64,000 bases of DNA. Source: Janthinobacterium rivuli. GTDB lineage: Bacteria > Pseudomonadota > Gammaproteobacteria > Burkholderiales > Burkholderiaceae_D. Shown here piece by piece: positions 1 through 8,135 of the stretch. The notes beneath the pieces were generated by a model. It was given only the letters and a program-made list of their open reading frames with translations, searched no databases and was not told the origin of the DNA. The stretch's first letter is position 1, and every line of letters begins with the position of its first letter. The stretch is taken from the NCBI RefSeq assembly GCF_029690045.1, contig NZ_CP121464.1, positions 2,046,001 through 2,110,000 on the forward strand, read 5' to 3'. The translations under genes were made by a program, and so were the position numbers.

Positions 1-597
1 CGAGATGCCGATGAAGATGGAGAACACCACCACGGCGATGGTCGACGTCTTGCGCGCGCCCGTCATGTCGAGGAAGGGGTTGGTCGGCACGAAGCTGACC
101 AGCAGTTTCGGCAGGGACAGGGCTTTCGCCGTTTCCAGCGAGCCTTGCAGCTGCACGCCGCGCGCCACTTCGGCGGCGCTCGAGGTCAGGCCGACAGCCG
201 TCAGGCCGAACAGCTTGGCCATCAGGATGCCCAGCGCGGCGGCGACGGTCGTGGTGATGAGCAGGGTGCCGATGGTCAGCGCGCTGATCTTGCCCAGCGA
301 ACTTGCGTCCTTGAGTTTCAGGATGGCGGAGATGATGGAAACCATGATCAGCGGCATGATGATCATCTGCAGCAGTTTGACGTAGCCGCTGCCGACGATG
401 TCGATGTATTCATTGGTGCCCGCAATGATGGGCGAGCCGGCGCCATACAGCCACTGCACGGCCGCGCCGAGCAGCACGCCCAGGCCCAGGCCCGTGAAGA
501 CGCGCACGGTAAACGTCGCGTGTTTGCGTTGCTGGTGGAACATGAAGGCGAAGACGAGCAACGCAACGAGCAGGTTCAGGATGATGTTAATTGCCAT
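1..597 (-). CDS. tcyP: L-cystine/dicarboxylate:cation symporter, partial (TcyP/YdjN-like)
   Basis: The left window edge cuts this gene; 199 N-terminal residues of an expected 450-470 are visible, starting at the ATG at 597. The protein belongs to the dicarboxylate/amino acid:cation symporter family. The segments GYVKLLQMIIMPLIMVSII, LGKISALTIGTLLITT and SFVPTNPFLDMTGA match what I recall of the cystine importer TcyP (E. coli YdjN) better than GltP or DctA. At least three hydrophobic membrane segments are visible (about residues 3-19, 32-50 and 105-130). It would take up cystine across the inner membrane. The family assignment is firm; the substrate is inferred from memory of the E. coli protein. 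Confidence 0.85.
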   Translation of the reverse strand, partial: MAINIILNLLVALLVFAFMFHQQRKHATFTVRVFTGLGLGVLLGAAVQWLYGAGSPIIAGTNEYIDIVGSGYVKLLQMIIMPLIMVSIISAILKLKDASSLGKISALTIGTLLITTTVAAALGILMAKLFGLTAVGLTSSAAEVARGVQLQGSLETAKALSLPKLLVSFVPTNPFLDMTGARKTSTIAVVVFSIFIGIS

Positions 598-859
598 GAA
601 GGGGCCTTATCTTGGTTTTATTCGAGACTGCACGGAGCACATAAACTGTACTACAACTGACAGCTGCCCCAGCCCGGGGCGGAAGGGCAAGCACTGTACA
701 GTACTATGGTGGCGTTTTGCGCAATACCGCTGCGAATATTACGCTATATAAATATGCTTCACAGGTATAAGCCTTGTGGCTGATTGTGAATTTAGCTATT
801 TCGTGCAAGCATGCTTTTCCCGTTTGCTAATATGCGCCAGACTATTTGATAGGAAGAAG

Positions 860-1237
860 ATGAATGCATTAACTGAAGTACAAGTGCTCGATGCGGAAGA
901 GCGCTTGCGCCTGGCCATGATGGCCTCCGACGTGGCCGCGTTGAATGTCTTGCTGGCCGACGACTTGTTGTTTACCAATCACCTGGGCCACTTGCTGAGC
1001 AAGCATGCGGACCTGGCCGCGCACGAGCAGCGCCTGCTGGCCATCACGGATCTGCGCGCGTCCGAGCGCCATGTGCGCATCAGCGGCAACGTGGCCGTCG
1101 TCTCCGTGCGCATGCAGCTGACGGGCAGCTATCACGACGTTGAAACGCATGGCGACTTCCGTTTTACGCGCGTCTGGGCGCAGGATGGGGCGGGCGCGCT
1201 GCAAGTGGTCGCCGCCCATTCCGGCGTCGTGGCTTGA
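860..1237 (+). CDS. NTF2-like / DUF4440 domain protein
   Basis: A 125-residue protein with the NTF2-like cone-fold pattern of the DUF4440 or SnoaL-like families: an N-terminal helix (DAEERLRLAMMASDVAALN), then LLADDLLFTNHLG, then strands ending in FRFTRVWAQ. I chose the ATG at 860 because an AGGAAGAAG ribosome-binding sequence abuts it; the frame is open further upstream without a comparable site. Members are usually small enzymes or binding proteins of unknown substrate, so no function is assigned. The next gene starts 9 nt downstream and may be cotranscribed. Confidence 0.75.
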   Translation: MNALTEVQVLDAEERLRLAMMASDVAALNVLLADDLLFTNHLGHLLSKHADLAAHEQRLLAITDLRASERHVRISGNVAVVSVRMQLTGSYHDVETHGDFRFTRVWAQDGAGALQVVAAHSGVVA

Positions 1238-1246
1238 GGGGTATCA

Positions 1247-1636
1247 GTGGATCATCGTTCCAAAGGGCAGCTGTTTGAAGCTGTCATCGCCGCCGGCCCG
1301 GCCACCCTGGCCATCACGGCCGGCTATCCTGTGCTGTTGTACAACCTGGTGCGCACCTGGGCCGACGCCCCCGGCGCCAATGCGCTGGCCGCGCTGCTGC
1401 TGACGGGCGGCGTGTGGGCCTTGCTGGAATTCTGGCGTATCGCGCTGGCGACCGTGGCACGCAAGGCGTATGCGTTCAACTGGCGTTTCTGGCTGGCCAT
1501 CGCCGGTTTCCTCGGCTGCTTCGTGCGTTTCGTGCCGGACATGCCGGCCGGACTGATGCTGTTGTTGATGGTGCTGCCGGCGCTGGCGTGGACGCATTTC
1601 ATCTTGCTGCAGCTCAAACGCCCGCCCAATTTGTAA
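1247..1636 (+). CDS. small hypothetical membrane protein
   Basis: A 129-residue protein that I do not recognise, starting at a GTG at 1247 and placed 9 nt after the NTF2-like gene. Four hydrophobic stretches (about residues 12-31, 42-62, 77-95 and 99-120) suggest a four-helix inner-membrane protein, with the short charged end KRPPNL at its C-terminus. Codon use and GC match the neighbours. It converges on the yigZ-family gene with only 3 nt between the stop codons. No catalytic motif is visible. Confidence 0.65.
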   Translation: MDHRSKGQLFEAVIAAGPATLAITAGYPVLLYNLVRTWADAPGANALAALLLTGGVWALLEFWRIALATVARKAYAFNWRFWLAIAGFLGCFVRFVPDMPAGLMLLLMVLPALAWTHFILLQLKRPPNL

Positions 1637-1639
1637 GTT

Positions 1640-2245
1640 TTATTCTGCCTCTTCGGCTTCCACTTTCAGCCAGGCTATCCGCCCATTGCCCGCTTCATGC
1701 AGATGGGCGAGCAGGGCGGTGGCCGCTGCTTCCGCCAGGCTGAAGTCGAACAGCACATGCTCGCCGTGCTCCACGTTCAGCAAGGTGGCGCCGGCGCCAT
1801 CGAGTTCGCGGCGCAGCATGCCTTCCATCGCATACGGCACTGTGCAGCGCAGGGTTCGCTGGCGCACGATGGCCGTCTTTTCCGCCTGCAGCAGTGCCTG
1901 CGCCACGCTATCCGTGTAGGCGCGCACCAGGCCGCCCGCACCCAGCTTGATCCCGCCAAAGTAACGCACGACGGTCGCCAGCACGCCTTCCAGGTCCTGG
2001 TGGCGCAGCACGTCGAGCATGGGCCGCCCGGCGGTGCCGCTCGGTTCGCCATCATCGACGGCCGCCGACTGCCCGCCCGCCAGCAGCGCCCAGCACACAT
2101 GGCAGGCTCCCGGATGCTGCGCCTTCAAGTCATTGACCACCTGCTGCGCGCTGGCGCGGTCCGTCATTGGCTGCACGCAACCGATGAAACGGCTTTTCTT
2201 GATGATCAGTTCGCTGTGGACGGGAGTGGCAATGGTAAACGGCAT
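1640..2245 (-). CDS. yigZ: YigZ/IMPACT family protein
   Basis: A 201-residue protein of the YigZ (UPF0029/IMPACT) family. The hallmark stretches are IKKSRFIGCVQPM near the N-terminus, DDGEPSGTAGRPML at about residues 64-77, and VVRYFGGIKLGAGGLVRAY at about 90-108, followed by the smaller C-terminal ferredoxin-like DUF1949 domain. The ATG at 2245 is preferred over a TTG at 2266 because family members begin only 10-20 residues before the KKSRF motif. The bacterial function is not well defined; the eukaryotic relative IMPACT acts in translation control. Confidence 0.9.
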   Translation of the reverse strand: MPFTIATPVHSELIIKKSRFIGCVQPMTDRASAQQVVNDLKAQHPGACHVCWALLAGGQSAAVDDGEPSGTAGRPMLDVLRHQDLEGVLATVVRYFGGIKLGAGGLVRAYTDSVAQALLQAEKTAIVRQRTLRCTVPYAMEGMLRRELDGAGATLLNVEHGEHVLFDFSLAEAAATALLAHLHEAGNGRIAWLKVEAEEAE

Positions 2246-2302
2246 GGCGGGTGCGAAGGCGGGCAAAGCAGCATGATAGAGGAAATGCGCGCCGGGGACG
2301 AG

Positions 2303-2569
2303 TCAGTCCGCTCGCGCTGTGGGGGCGGCCACCAGTTCGCGCAGCGCCGCATCGCGCACTTGCACGATATCGAACAGTCCCAGCGCGTGCAGAGCGGGCA
2401 AGGCGTCAACAATGTCGCGCTCGGCGACGGCCTTTTCGTCGATGCCGCTGGACTCGTCCAGCCATAGCCGGGCATTGGCCAGGAAGGCGCCCACCGTGCC
2501 CTTGCGTACGGTCACGCCATTGAACTGGCCCTGGTTTTGTTGATCCGGCAATACGTCTTCTGCGCGCAT
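2303..2569 (-). CDS. small hypothetical protein (DUF7709-like)
   Basis: An 88-residue acidic protein upstream of and codirectional with yigZ. From memory it resembles small proteins grouped as DUF7709, with the pattern G-x-T-V-R-K-G-T-V-G-A-F-L-A-N followed by a helical region ending in ALGLFDIVQVRD. There is no signal peptide or membrane segment. It is divergent from the AraC regulator that starts 66 bp away, so the two may share a regulatory region. No function can be assigned, and the family name should be checked by profile search. Confidence 0.6.
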   Translation of the reverse strand: MRAEDVLPDQQNQGQFNGVTVRKGTVGAFLANARLWLDESSGIDEKAVAERDIVDALPALHALGLFDIVQVRDAALRELVAAPTARAD

Positions 2570-2635
2570 GGTGAACTCTTGAATGTTGGAAAGACTTCAC
2601 TGTATGATGGCAAGATTGTCTTGCCTGCGTTGTTT

Positions 2636-3433
2636 ATGTCATTCAATACGTCAAATCCGCCAATCTTGTCGCCATCGCTGCCGCTGCGCGCCATGCATAT
2701 TTCCCAGCCGCAGCAGCGGGTGACGGCGGCGCACCGCCACGCCAGCGGCCAGCTGTTCGGCGCCATGCGGGGCTTGCTCTCCGTTGCCGCCGACAGCGGG
2801 CAATGGGTGGTGCCGGCCAGCCACTGCGTGTGGATGCCGCCCCATCACGTCCATGCGTTGCGTTCGCATGGCCCGTTTGCGGGCTGGAGCGTGTATGTGG
2901 ACGAAACCAGTTGCGCCGACTTGCCCGCCGCGCCGTGCGTGATGCGCGTCTCGGGCCTGCTGCGCGAAGCGGTGGGCCGCGCCAGCGCCTGGGACGATGG
3001 TCCGCTCGACGCGCGGCAGGAGCGGGTCGCGGCCGTGATACTCGACGAAATCGCCGCCGCGCCGCACGAGCCCTTCGGCTTGCCCCTGCCCACGGACCCG
3101 CGCCTGCTGCGCGTGGCGCGCGCCATCCTCGATGACCTGGCCGACGAGCGGGGCGTGGAAACGCTGGCCGCCTGGGCCGGCGTGTCGCCGCGCACCCTGA
3201 CGCGCCGTTTCACGGCCGAGACAGGCTTTACACCATCCGCCTGGCGCCAACGCGCTCGCATCCTGCGCGCCCTGGAGCTATTGGCCACCGGCCAGCCCGT
3301 CACGATGATTGCGCTGGACCTGGGCTATGACAACGTCAGCGCTTTCATTGCCATGTTCAAGCGGGTGATGGGGATGACGCCGGGGAGGTATGGGGAAGGG
3401 CATGGCAGTGAATCGAGCAATATCGGTGTTTGA
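2636..3433 (+). CDS. AraC-family transcriptional regulator
   Basis: A 265-residue regulator. The N-terminal cupin-like sensor domain has the metal-site pattern AAHRHASGQL and WVVPASHCVWMPPHHVHAL, typical of the AraC_binding/AraC_N group. The C-terminal double helix-turn-helix domain spans about residues 160-255 and includes LAAWAGVSPRTLTRRFTAET and the family signature ALDLGYDNVSAFIAMFKRVM. The ATG at 2636 places the sensor domain in register; an in-frame ATG at 2693 is the alternative. It probably controls a nearby transporter or itself, but the target is not visible. Confidence 0.88.
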   Translation: MSFNTSNPPILSPSLPLRAMHISQPQQRVTAAHRHASGQLFGAMRGLLSVAADSGQWVVPASHCVWMPPHHVHALRSHGPFAGWSVYVDETSCADLPAAPCVMRVSGLLREAVGRASAWDDGPLDARQERVAAVILDEIAAAPHEPFGLPLPTDPRLLRVARAILDDLADERGVETLAAWAGVSPRTLTRRFTAETGFTPSAWRQRARILRALELLATGQPVTMIALDLGYDNVSAFIAMFKRVMGMTPGRYGEGHGSESSNIGV

Positions 3434-3614
3434 TACAGCGCCACTTGCTGCAGATAGAGACGGCCAAGGCTGAAATCGTGTACGAATGCCGGACTTGACC
3501 CGATCCATTTTTTATTGGTAGTGTGCGTTGAGTAAGATTCTCTGTCTCATTGCGGAATTTTTCAGGAATAGTTGTTGCACTCTGAATTTGTAAGGCGCTT
3601 TCTGTACTGGCGTG

Positions 3615-4508
3615 CTAGGTTCTCTTTCGCTGCGATGCGAGTATTTTTGATATCGCTGATGTGATTGGTTTTAAGGTTGGTGTGTTAGTGATCCAAGTTT
3701 CAGGGGGCACCCTTGATACCGTAATGGGTTTTGGCGATAATTCATAACCAGCCATAATTTTCATGGCAGCTTCTTTTGTGAAGTAACGGAGTGTGTGTTG
3801 TTGTAAAACAATTTTGGTTGGACTTAAGGATCTAGCGAACAGAAGATCATAGGCTTCTTCTTTTTCGCTGGTGTTTAAATAATCGATTTCATCTATTTTA
3901 AGAAAAGCTTTTGCAATATGTTCCCAGATTCGTATTTCTGGTTCAGGTTTCTTGTCGCGAGAGAAGGACTCATGCCATCCTTCCTCACATTCTGGAAAGA
4001 CTTCATGCAGAATGTGGCTGACGATAGATATTCTTTCTTTTTGAGTTTTGCTTAAAATGGTGGTGCCAATAGGTAGCTGTACTATTTCTTCATGAGGGAT
4101 TGAAAAAATTTCACCGTACTTTTCCTGATATTGGTCATTTATTGGAGGTTCTGGTTCTTGTGTTGTTATCAGATCAACCGAAATAATGGGTCGGTCATGC
4201 TGACGTTCAGTGTTTAAATTGGAGCAGACCTCAAAAACAATTTGTCTCGCTATCTTTGCCGGAATTCGGAAAAATTCTCGGGAATTATTTACGCGAAAAG
4301 CGGCTAGGCGGCGATGCACTATGCTTTCTGCAGCTCTGCAGTCCGCAACACTGCATGCAAATAGAACATCAAACGGTTCTGGTACTCCAGTTGCTCCTGA
4401 ATACAGTTGTTTTGCTCGGGAGTTGGTTTGTTTTTTTGTCATTCCAATCTTCAAAATGTTTCTTTGGAAAGACTTGTTCTTTAGAATGTATAGTTGGCTC
4501 GAGTCCAT
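3615..4508 (-). CDS. GIY-YIG nuclease family protein, T5orf172/MUG113-like
   Basis: A 297-residue protein, clearly AT-richer than its neighbours, which points to recent acquisition. The N-terminal 100 residues carry a GIY-YIG-type pattern: LYILKNKSFQRNILKIGMT, then an Arg in NSRAKQLYSGATGVPEPF, and a Glu in NNSREFFRIP. This matches the T5orf172/MUG113 branch seen in phages and islands. The remaining 190 residues are charged and resemble nothing I know. It lies just downstream of a tandem tRNA-Lys pair, a common island site. It may be a homing, restriction or defence nuclease; that is inference. Confidence 0.7.
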   Translation of the reverse strand: MDSSQLYILKNKSFQRNILKIGMTKKQTNSRAKQLYSGATGVPEPFDVLFACSVADCRAAESIVHRRLAAFRVNNSREFFRIPAKIARQIVFEVCSNLNTERQHDRPIISVDLITTQEPEPPINDQYQEKYGEIFSIPHEEIVQLPIGTTILSKTQKERISIVSHILHEVFPECEEGWHESFSRDKKPEPEIRIWEHIAKAFLKIDEIDYLNTSEKEEAYDLLFARSLSPTKIVLQQHTLRYFTKEAAMKIMAGYELSPKPITVSRVPPETWITNTPTLKPITSAISKILASQRKRT

Positions 4509-4619
4509 ATTTTAACGTGTTGGAATAGATAAAAAATGGAGTATATCAGCTAACGTTGCTTATTTTTTACTTTGCTTTCTGTTCTGATTTTTTCTGATAA
4601 GGCGCAATAGGTCAGAAAC

Positions 4620-4646
4620 AAAAAAGCCAACCGCGAACGGTTGGCT
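4620..4646 (-). terminator. Rho-independent terminator of the left tRNA-Lys pair
   Basis: On the minus strand a perfect 9-bp stem (AGCCAACCG / CGGTTGGCT) with a 4-nt loop is followed by six T residues. It sits 14 nt past the end of the tRNA-Lys at 4660-4735, in the right orientation to end its transcript. The same element recurs at 10744-10770. Confidence 0.9.
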
Positions 4647-4659
4647 TCTCTGAAGTATT

Positions 4660-4735
4660 TGGTAGGCCGTGCGGGATTCGAACCTGCGACCAACGGATTA
4701 AAAGTCCGCTGCTCTACCAGCTGAGCTAACGACCC
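4660..4735 (-). tRNA. tRNA-Lys(UUU), copy 1
   Basis: 76 nt with encoded CCA. The cloverleaf is intact: acceptor GGGTCGT, D arm AGCTCAGCTGGTAGAGC, anticodon loop CTTTTAA (anticodon TTT), and T arm with GGTTCGAATCC. One of four identical-looking lysine tRNAs in the window, arranged as two tandem pairs 6.1 kb apart. Confidence 0.98.
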
Positions 4736-4806
4736 AAAAACTTTTACAACTGAACTGCGGTAACACTGTGTCGTATCAGCATGCTTACATGATGACGACT
4801 GAATCT

Positions 4807-4882
4807 TGGTAGGCCGTGCGGGATTCGAACCTGCGACCAACGGATTAAAAGTCCGCTGCTCTACCAGCTGAGCTAACGACCC
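4807..4882 (-). tRNA. tRNA-Lys(UUU), copy 2
   Basis: 76 nt, same sequence and anticodon TTT as copy 1, with encoded CCA. It is separated from copy 1 by a 71-bp spacer, so both probably come from one minus-strand precursor ending at the terminator near 4620. Confidence 0.98.
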
Positions 4883-4969
4883 AAGGGCGGCTATTATGAC
4901 GTCCAGCGGCGGTTTTGGGAAGGGCGGGGATGGAAAAAACCTTGCGCAGCGCTCGGAGGTGCACTAATA

Positions 4970-4988
4970 TAGGTAGATAGTCTACCTA
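4970..4988 (+). promoter_or_regulatory. Putative MarR operator
   Basis: A perfect 8-bp inverted repeat TAGGTAGA-TAG-TCTACCTA lies 14 bp upstream of the marR-type gene start, which is the usual place for an autoregulatory MarR site. The assignment rests on position and symmetry only. Confidence 0.65.
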
Positions 4989-5001
4989 CTTATATATTCC
5001 C

Positions 5002-5460
5002 ATGCCCACTACCGAAGACCTTCCCATCCCCGAGCGCGCGCTGGCGCTGTCCGATGAATTGCGCACAGCGTTCAAACGTTTGCTGCGCTCCATGCAGCGC
5101 GAAGGGGGCGAGCTGGAGGGCGGCGTGTCGATGATGCAATACATGCTGCTGGCCCTGATTCACGAGCAGCCCGGCATCGGCGTGGCCGCGCTGGCGCGGC
5201 TGCAGAACGTGCGCGGTCCCACCGTCAGCGCCCAGGTCAAGTCGCTGGAAGAAGCGGGACTGGTCGAGCGCGGCGCGCCCGATCCGCAAGACCGGCGCCG
5301 CTCGGGGCTGCAGGTGTCCGCGCAAGGCCTGGCGATACTCGAAACCCTGCGTGCACGGCGCCGTGATGTGCTGGCGCAGCGCATTGCCCGTCTGACGCCG
5401 CAGCAGATCGATGCACTGGAAGCGGCCATGCAGCCGCTGCTTGAGATAGGCCAGGCATGA
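5002..5460 (+). CDS. MarR-family transcriptional regulator
   Basis: A 152-residue winged-helix regulator. The recognition region LARLQNVRGPTVSAQVKSL (about residues 60-78) and the wing with PQDRRRSGLQVSAQG (about 92-106) are typical of MarR proteins that sense small aromatic or drug ligands. Its stop codon overlaps the start of the efflux pump gene (ATGA), so the two form an operon. A palindrome just upstream suggests it represses itself and the pump until a ligand binds. Confidence 0.92.
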   Translation: MPTTEDLPIPERALALSDELRTAFKRLLRSMQREGGELEGGVSMMQYMLLALIHEQPGIGVAALARLQNVRGPTVSAQVKSLEEAGLVERGAPDPQDRRRSGLQVSAQGLAILETLRARRRDVLAQRIARLTPQQIDALEAAMQPLLEIGQA

Positions 5461-6956
5461 GTGGCCACGATCACGCCGCCGGCGCAGAAAAAGTCGCGGC
5501 CAAGCCCGTCACCGAACGCGAAGTGCGCGCCGTCTACCTGGGTCTGATGGCCGTGCTGGGACTCGGTGCGCTGGACCAGAGCATCGTCGCCACGGCCTTG
5601 CCGCGCATCGTCGATGACCTGGGCGGCATGGCGCACCTGTCGTGGGTGGTCACGGCGTACGTGCTGGCCTCGACGGCCACCATGCCCCTGTACGGCAAGC
5701 TGGCCGATCAGTACGGCCGCCGTCCCATGATTTTCACGGCCTTGCTGACCTTTCTGCTCGGCTCCGTGCTGTGCGGGCTGGCGCAGAACATGACGGAGCT
5801 GATCATCTTCCGCGCCATCCAGGGCCTCGGTGCGGGCGGCTTCATGCCGCTGGCGCAAATCATCATCGGCGACATCGTGCCGCCGGCCGAACGGGGCAAG
5901 CGCCAAGGCATGGTGCCCATCGTGTATGCCGTCACCAGCGTGCTGGGGCCCGTGCTGGGCGGCGTGATTACGGATGCCTGGTCGTGGCACTGGATTTTTT
6001 ATGTCAACCTGCCCATTGGCGCGGCTGCCTTTGTCATCATCGCGCGCGCCATGCGCAAACCCGTGCGCACGCATGCACACCAGATCGACTATCTTGGCTC
6101 GGCATTGCTGACGGGCGCCGTCACGGCGGCCCTGCTGGTGCTGGCGCTGGGCGGCACCGAGTGGCCGTGGGATGCGCTGGCCATCAAGGTGTGCGGCGGC
6201 GTCGCCGTGCTGCTGGGCCTCTGGCTGGCCGTGCACGTGGGGCGGGTGGATGAGCCCGTGCTGCCGCCCGACCTGTTCGAGAACCGCACCTTCAATATCG
6301 CCAGCCTGGTGATGGCCGTGACCTTCATGGGCCTGATGGGCGCCAGCGTCTTCTTTCCCCTGTTCTTCCAGCTGGTGATGGGCACGAGTCCCGCGGAGTC
6401 CGGCGTGATGACGGTGCCGATGATGGTGGGGCTGGTGGCCTCGTCGATCTTCAACGGCCGCGTGCTGTCGCGCTCGGGCAAGTACAAAATGGTGCAGGTG
6501 ATGGGATTGGCCGTGGCGCTGCTGGCGTTTGCCGTGCTGGCCTGGGGCATGGAAACGTCGCGTGGTTACTGGGTCATCGAGCCGGCCATCTTCCTGCTCG
6601 GCACGGGACTGGGACTGGTGATGCCGAACATGACGATTGCCGTGCAAAATGCCTTGCCGCTGGCGCGCCGCGGCGTGGGCACGGCCATGCTGGCCTTTTT
6701 CCGCTCGCTGGGCGGCTTGCTGGGCGTGACGGCGTCCGGCGCCATCCTCGCGCATCAGCTGCACAAGCACGGCGTGGAAGCCGTCTCGGCGCTGGGCTCG
6801 CAGGCTACGACGCAGACGGTGGAGGTGTACCGCCATGCGATCGCCAGCGTGTTTGGCGCCGGCGCCGTGCTGCTGCTATTGGGACTGGTCTTCTTGTTGT
6901 TCCTGCCGGAATTGCCCCTGGAGGGGCATCCGGCAACGGTCAAGGACGATCAGTAG
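5457..6956 (+). CDS. MFS drug efflux transporter, DHA2 (EmrB/QacA) family
   Basis: A 499-residue, 14-helix-type major facilitator. The DHA2 signature LDQSIVATALPRI is at residues 39-51 and motif A, GKLADQYGRRP, at about 80-90; motif C-like glycines (VTSVLGPVLGGVI) follow in helix 5. Such pumps export drugs, dyes or toxic organic compounds using the proton gradient. Translation is coupled to the upstream MarR gene. It converges on the flavin oxidoreductase gene with a 7-nt overlap of the coding ends. The substrate cannot be read from sequence. Confidence 0.92.
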   Translation: MSGHDHAAGAEKVAAKPVTEREVRAVYLGLMAVLGLGALDQSIVATALPRIVDDLGGMAHLSWVVTAYVLASTATMPLYGKLADQYGRRPMIFTALLTFLLGSVLCGLAQNMTELIIFRAIQGLGAGGFMPLAQIIIGDIVPPAERGKRQGMVPIVYAVTSVLGPVLGGVITDAWSWHWIFYVNLPIGAAAFVIIARAMRKPVRTHAHQIDYLGSALLTGAVTAALLVLALGGTEWPWDALAIKVCGGVAVLLGLWLAVHVGRVDEPVLPPDLFENRTFNIASLVMAVTFMGLMGASVFFPLFFQLVMGTSPAESGVMTVPMMVGLVASSIFNGRVLSRSGKYKMVQVMGLAVALLAFAVLAWGMETSRGYWVIEPAIFLLGTGLGLVMPNMTIAVQNALPLARRGVGTAMLAFFRSLGGLLGVTASGAILAHQLHKHGVEAVSALGSQATTQTVEVYRHAIASVFGAGAVLLLLGLVFLLFLPELPLEGHPATVKDDQ

Positions 6957-8038
6957 CGCTCGAGCCAGTGCGCGTACGGCGCCGGCAGGGTCCACGAGGC
7001 GCGTTCCACGCCGAGTTCCTTGGCGGCAAAATATGCCCAGTGCGGATTGGCCAGGTGTGCCTTGCCGACCATCACCACGTCGAGCTGTTCTTCCTTGACG
7101 ACGCGCTCGGCAATGGCTGGCGTGCCGAAGCCCCAGGCGGACGAGACGGGCACACTCGCTTCGCGGCGCACGCGCTCGGCAATCGGGCCCATGAAGGCCG
7201 GACCCCATGGAATCGATACGTCAGGAATGGTAAAACCTATGCTGACGCTGATCATATCCATGCCAGCATCCTTGAACTGGCGCACGAGGCCGATCGATTC
7301 GAGCAGGGTTTGCTCGTCGCGGCCGTCGAATTCCAGCACGCCAAAGCGGATCGTCAACGGCAGGTGTTCGGGCCACACTGCGCGCACGGCTTTCAAGGTT
7401 TCCAGCAGGAAGCGGCTACGGTTTTCCAGGCTGCCGCCATAGATATCGTCGCGCTGGTTCGAGTGGGCGGAAAAGAAGCTTTGCGCCAGGTAGCCGTGGG
7501 CGAAGTGCAGTTCCAGCCATTCGAAGCCCACTTCGCGGGCGCGCACGGCCGCGTCGACGAAGTTCTGTTTCACGCGGGCGATATCGTCGAGGTCCATGGC
7601 GCGCGGTACTTTCGGCAGGCCGCCGCCAAAGGCGATGGCGGACGGGGCGATGGTTTGCCAGCCGCGCGCGTCGCCTTCAGGAATGTGGTCGTCGCCTTCC
7701 CATGGGCGGTTGGCGCTGGCCTTGCGGCCCGCGTGGGCGATCTGTATGCCGGGCACGGAGCCGGCCGCCTTGATGGCTTTGACGACAGGCACGAAGGCTT
7801 GCGCCAGGTCATCGTTCCAGATGCCCGTGCAACCTGGCGTGATGCGGCCTTCCGGCGCTACGGCCGTCGCTTCGACGATCACCAGGCCAGCGCCGCCACG
7901 GGCCATGCCCGCGTAATGCGACAGATGCCAGTCGTTGGCGACGCCATCGACGGCCATGTACTGGCACATGGGCGGCACGGCAATGCGGTTGCGCAGGGTG
8001 ACGTTTTTGAGGGTGTAGGGCTGGAAGAGGGCGGACAT
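6950..8038 (-). CDS. NADH:flavin oxidoreductase, old-yellow-enzyme (YqjM-like)
   Basis: A 362-residue FMN-dependent ene-reductase of the thermophilic-like OYE class. Cys25 in VPPMCQYMAV matches the redox-tuning cysteine of Bacillus YqjM. IQIAHAGRKAS supplies an FMN-binding region, and ELHFAHGYLAQSF holds the substrate-binding histidine pair. SNQRDDIYGGSLENRSRF is the class signature. It would reduce activated C=C bonds of enones or nitro compounds in the cytoplasm. It is divergent from an ArsR-type regulator, and this pairing suggests electrophile- or redox-responsive control. Confidence 0.93.
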   Translation of the reverse strand: MSALFQPYTLKNVTLRNRIAVPPMCQYMAVDGVANDWHLSHYAGMARGGAGLVIVEATAVAPEGRITPGCTGIWNDDLAQAFVPVVKAIKAAGSVPGIQIAHAGRKASANRPWEGDDHIPEGDARGWQTIAPSAIAFGGGLPKVPRAMDLDDIARVKQNFVDAAVRAREVGFEWLELHFAHGYLAQSFFSAHSNQRDDIYGGSLENRSRFLLETLKAVRAVWPEHLPLTIRFGVLEFDGRDEQTLLESIGLVRQFKDAGMDMISVSIGFTIPDVSIPWGPAFMGPIAERVRREASVPVSSAWGFGTPAIAERVVKEEQLDVVMVGKAHLANPHWAYFAAKELGVERASWTLPAPYAHWLERY

Positions 8039-8092
8039 GGTGGCCTTTGTTGATGGTGGTGTATGGAAAGTATGGAAATGCTGATTCGGTAG

Positions 8093-8108
8093 TTCGTAAA
8101 TATTCGAA
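8093..8108. promoter_or_regulatory. Imperfect palindrome in the OYE/ArsR divergent region
   Basis: TTCGTAAATATTCGAA lies between the divergent oxidoreductase and ArsR genes. The outer TTCG/CGAA arms match and the core is AT-rich. It is a plausible operator for the regulator at 8136, placed to control both promoters. There is no direct evidence beyond symmetry and position. Confidence 0.4.
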
Positions 8109-8135
8109 GAATGGAATTAGTATAGCGCATGCTGT

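Larger units (their letters stand above)
4616..4745. repeat. Left copy of tRNA-Lys direct repeat
   Basis: 130 bp repeated at 10740-10869 with, by eye, one mismatch (A at 4653 versus C). It contains the terminator, a short leader and a whole tRNA-Lys. Together with the second tRNA of each pair it brackets a 6-kb accessory block. Confidence 0.9.

Noticed and set aside
4550..4840. Protein-like frame spanning the tRNA-Lys genes
   Set aside because: It reads through two tRNAs and a terminator; the repeated peptide is only the translated tRNA sequence.
5160..6836. 558-codon open frame antisense to the MFS pump
   Set aside because: His/Arg/Gln-rich composition with no domain; it is the reverse read of a GC-rich membrane protein gene.
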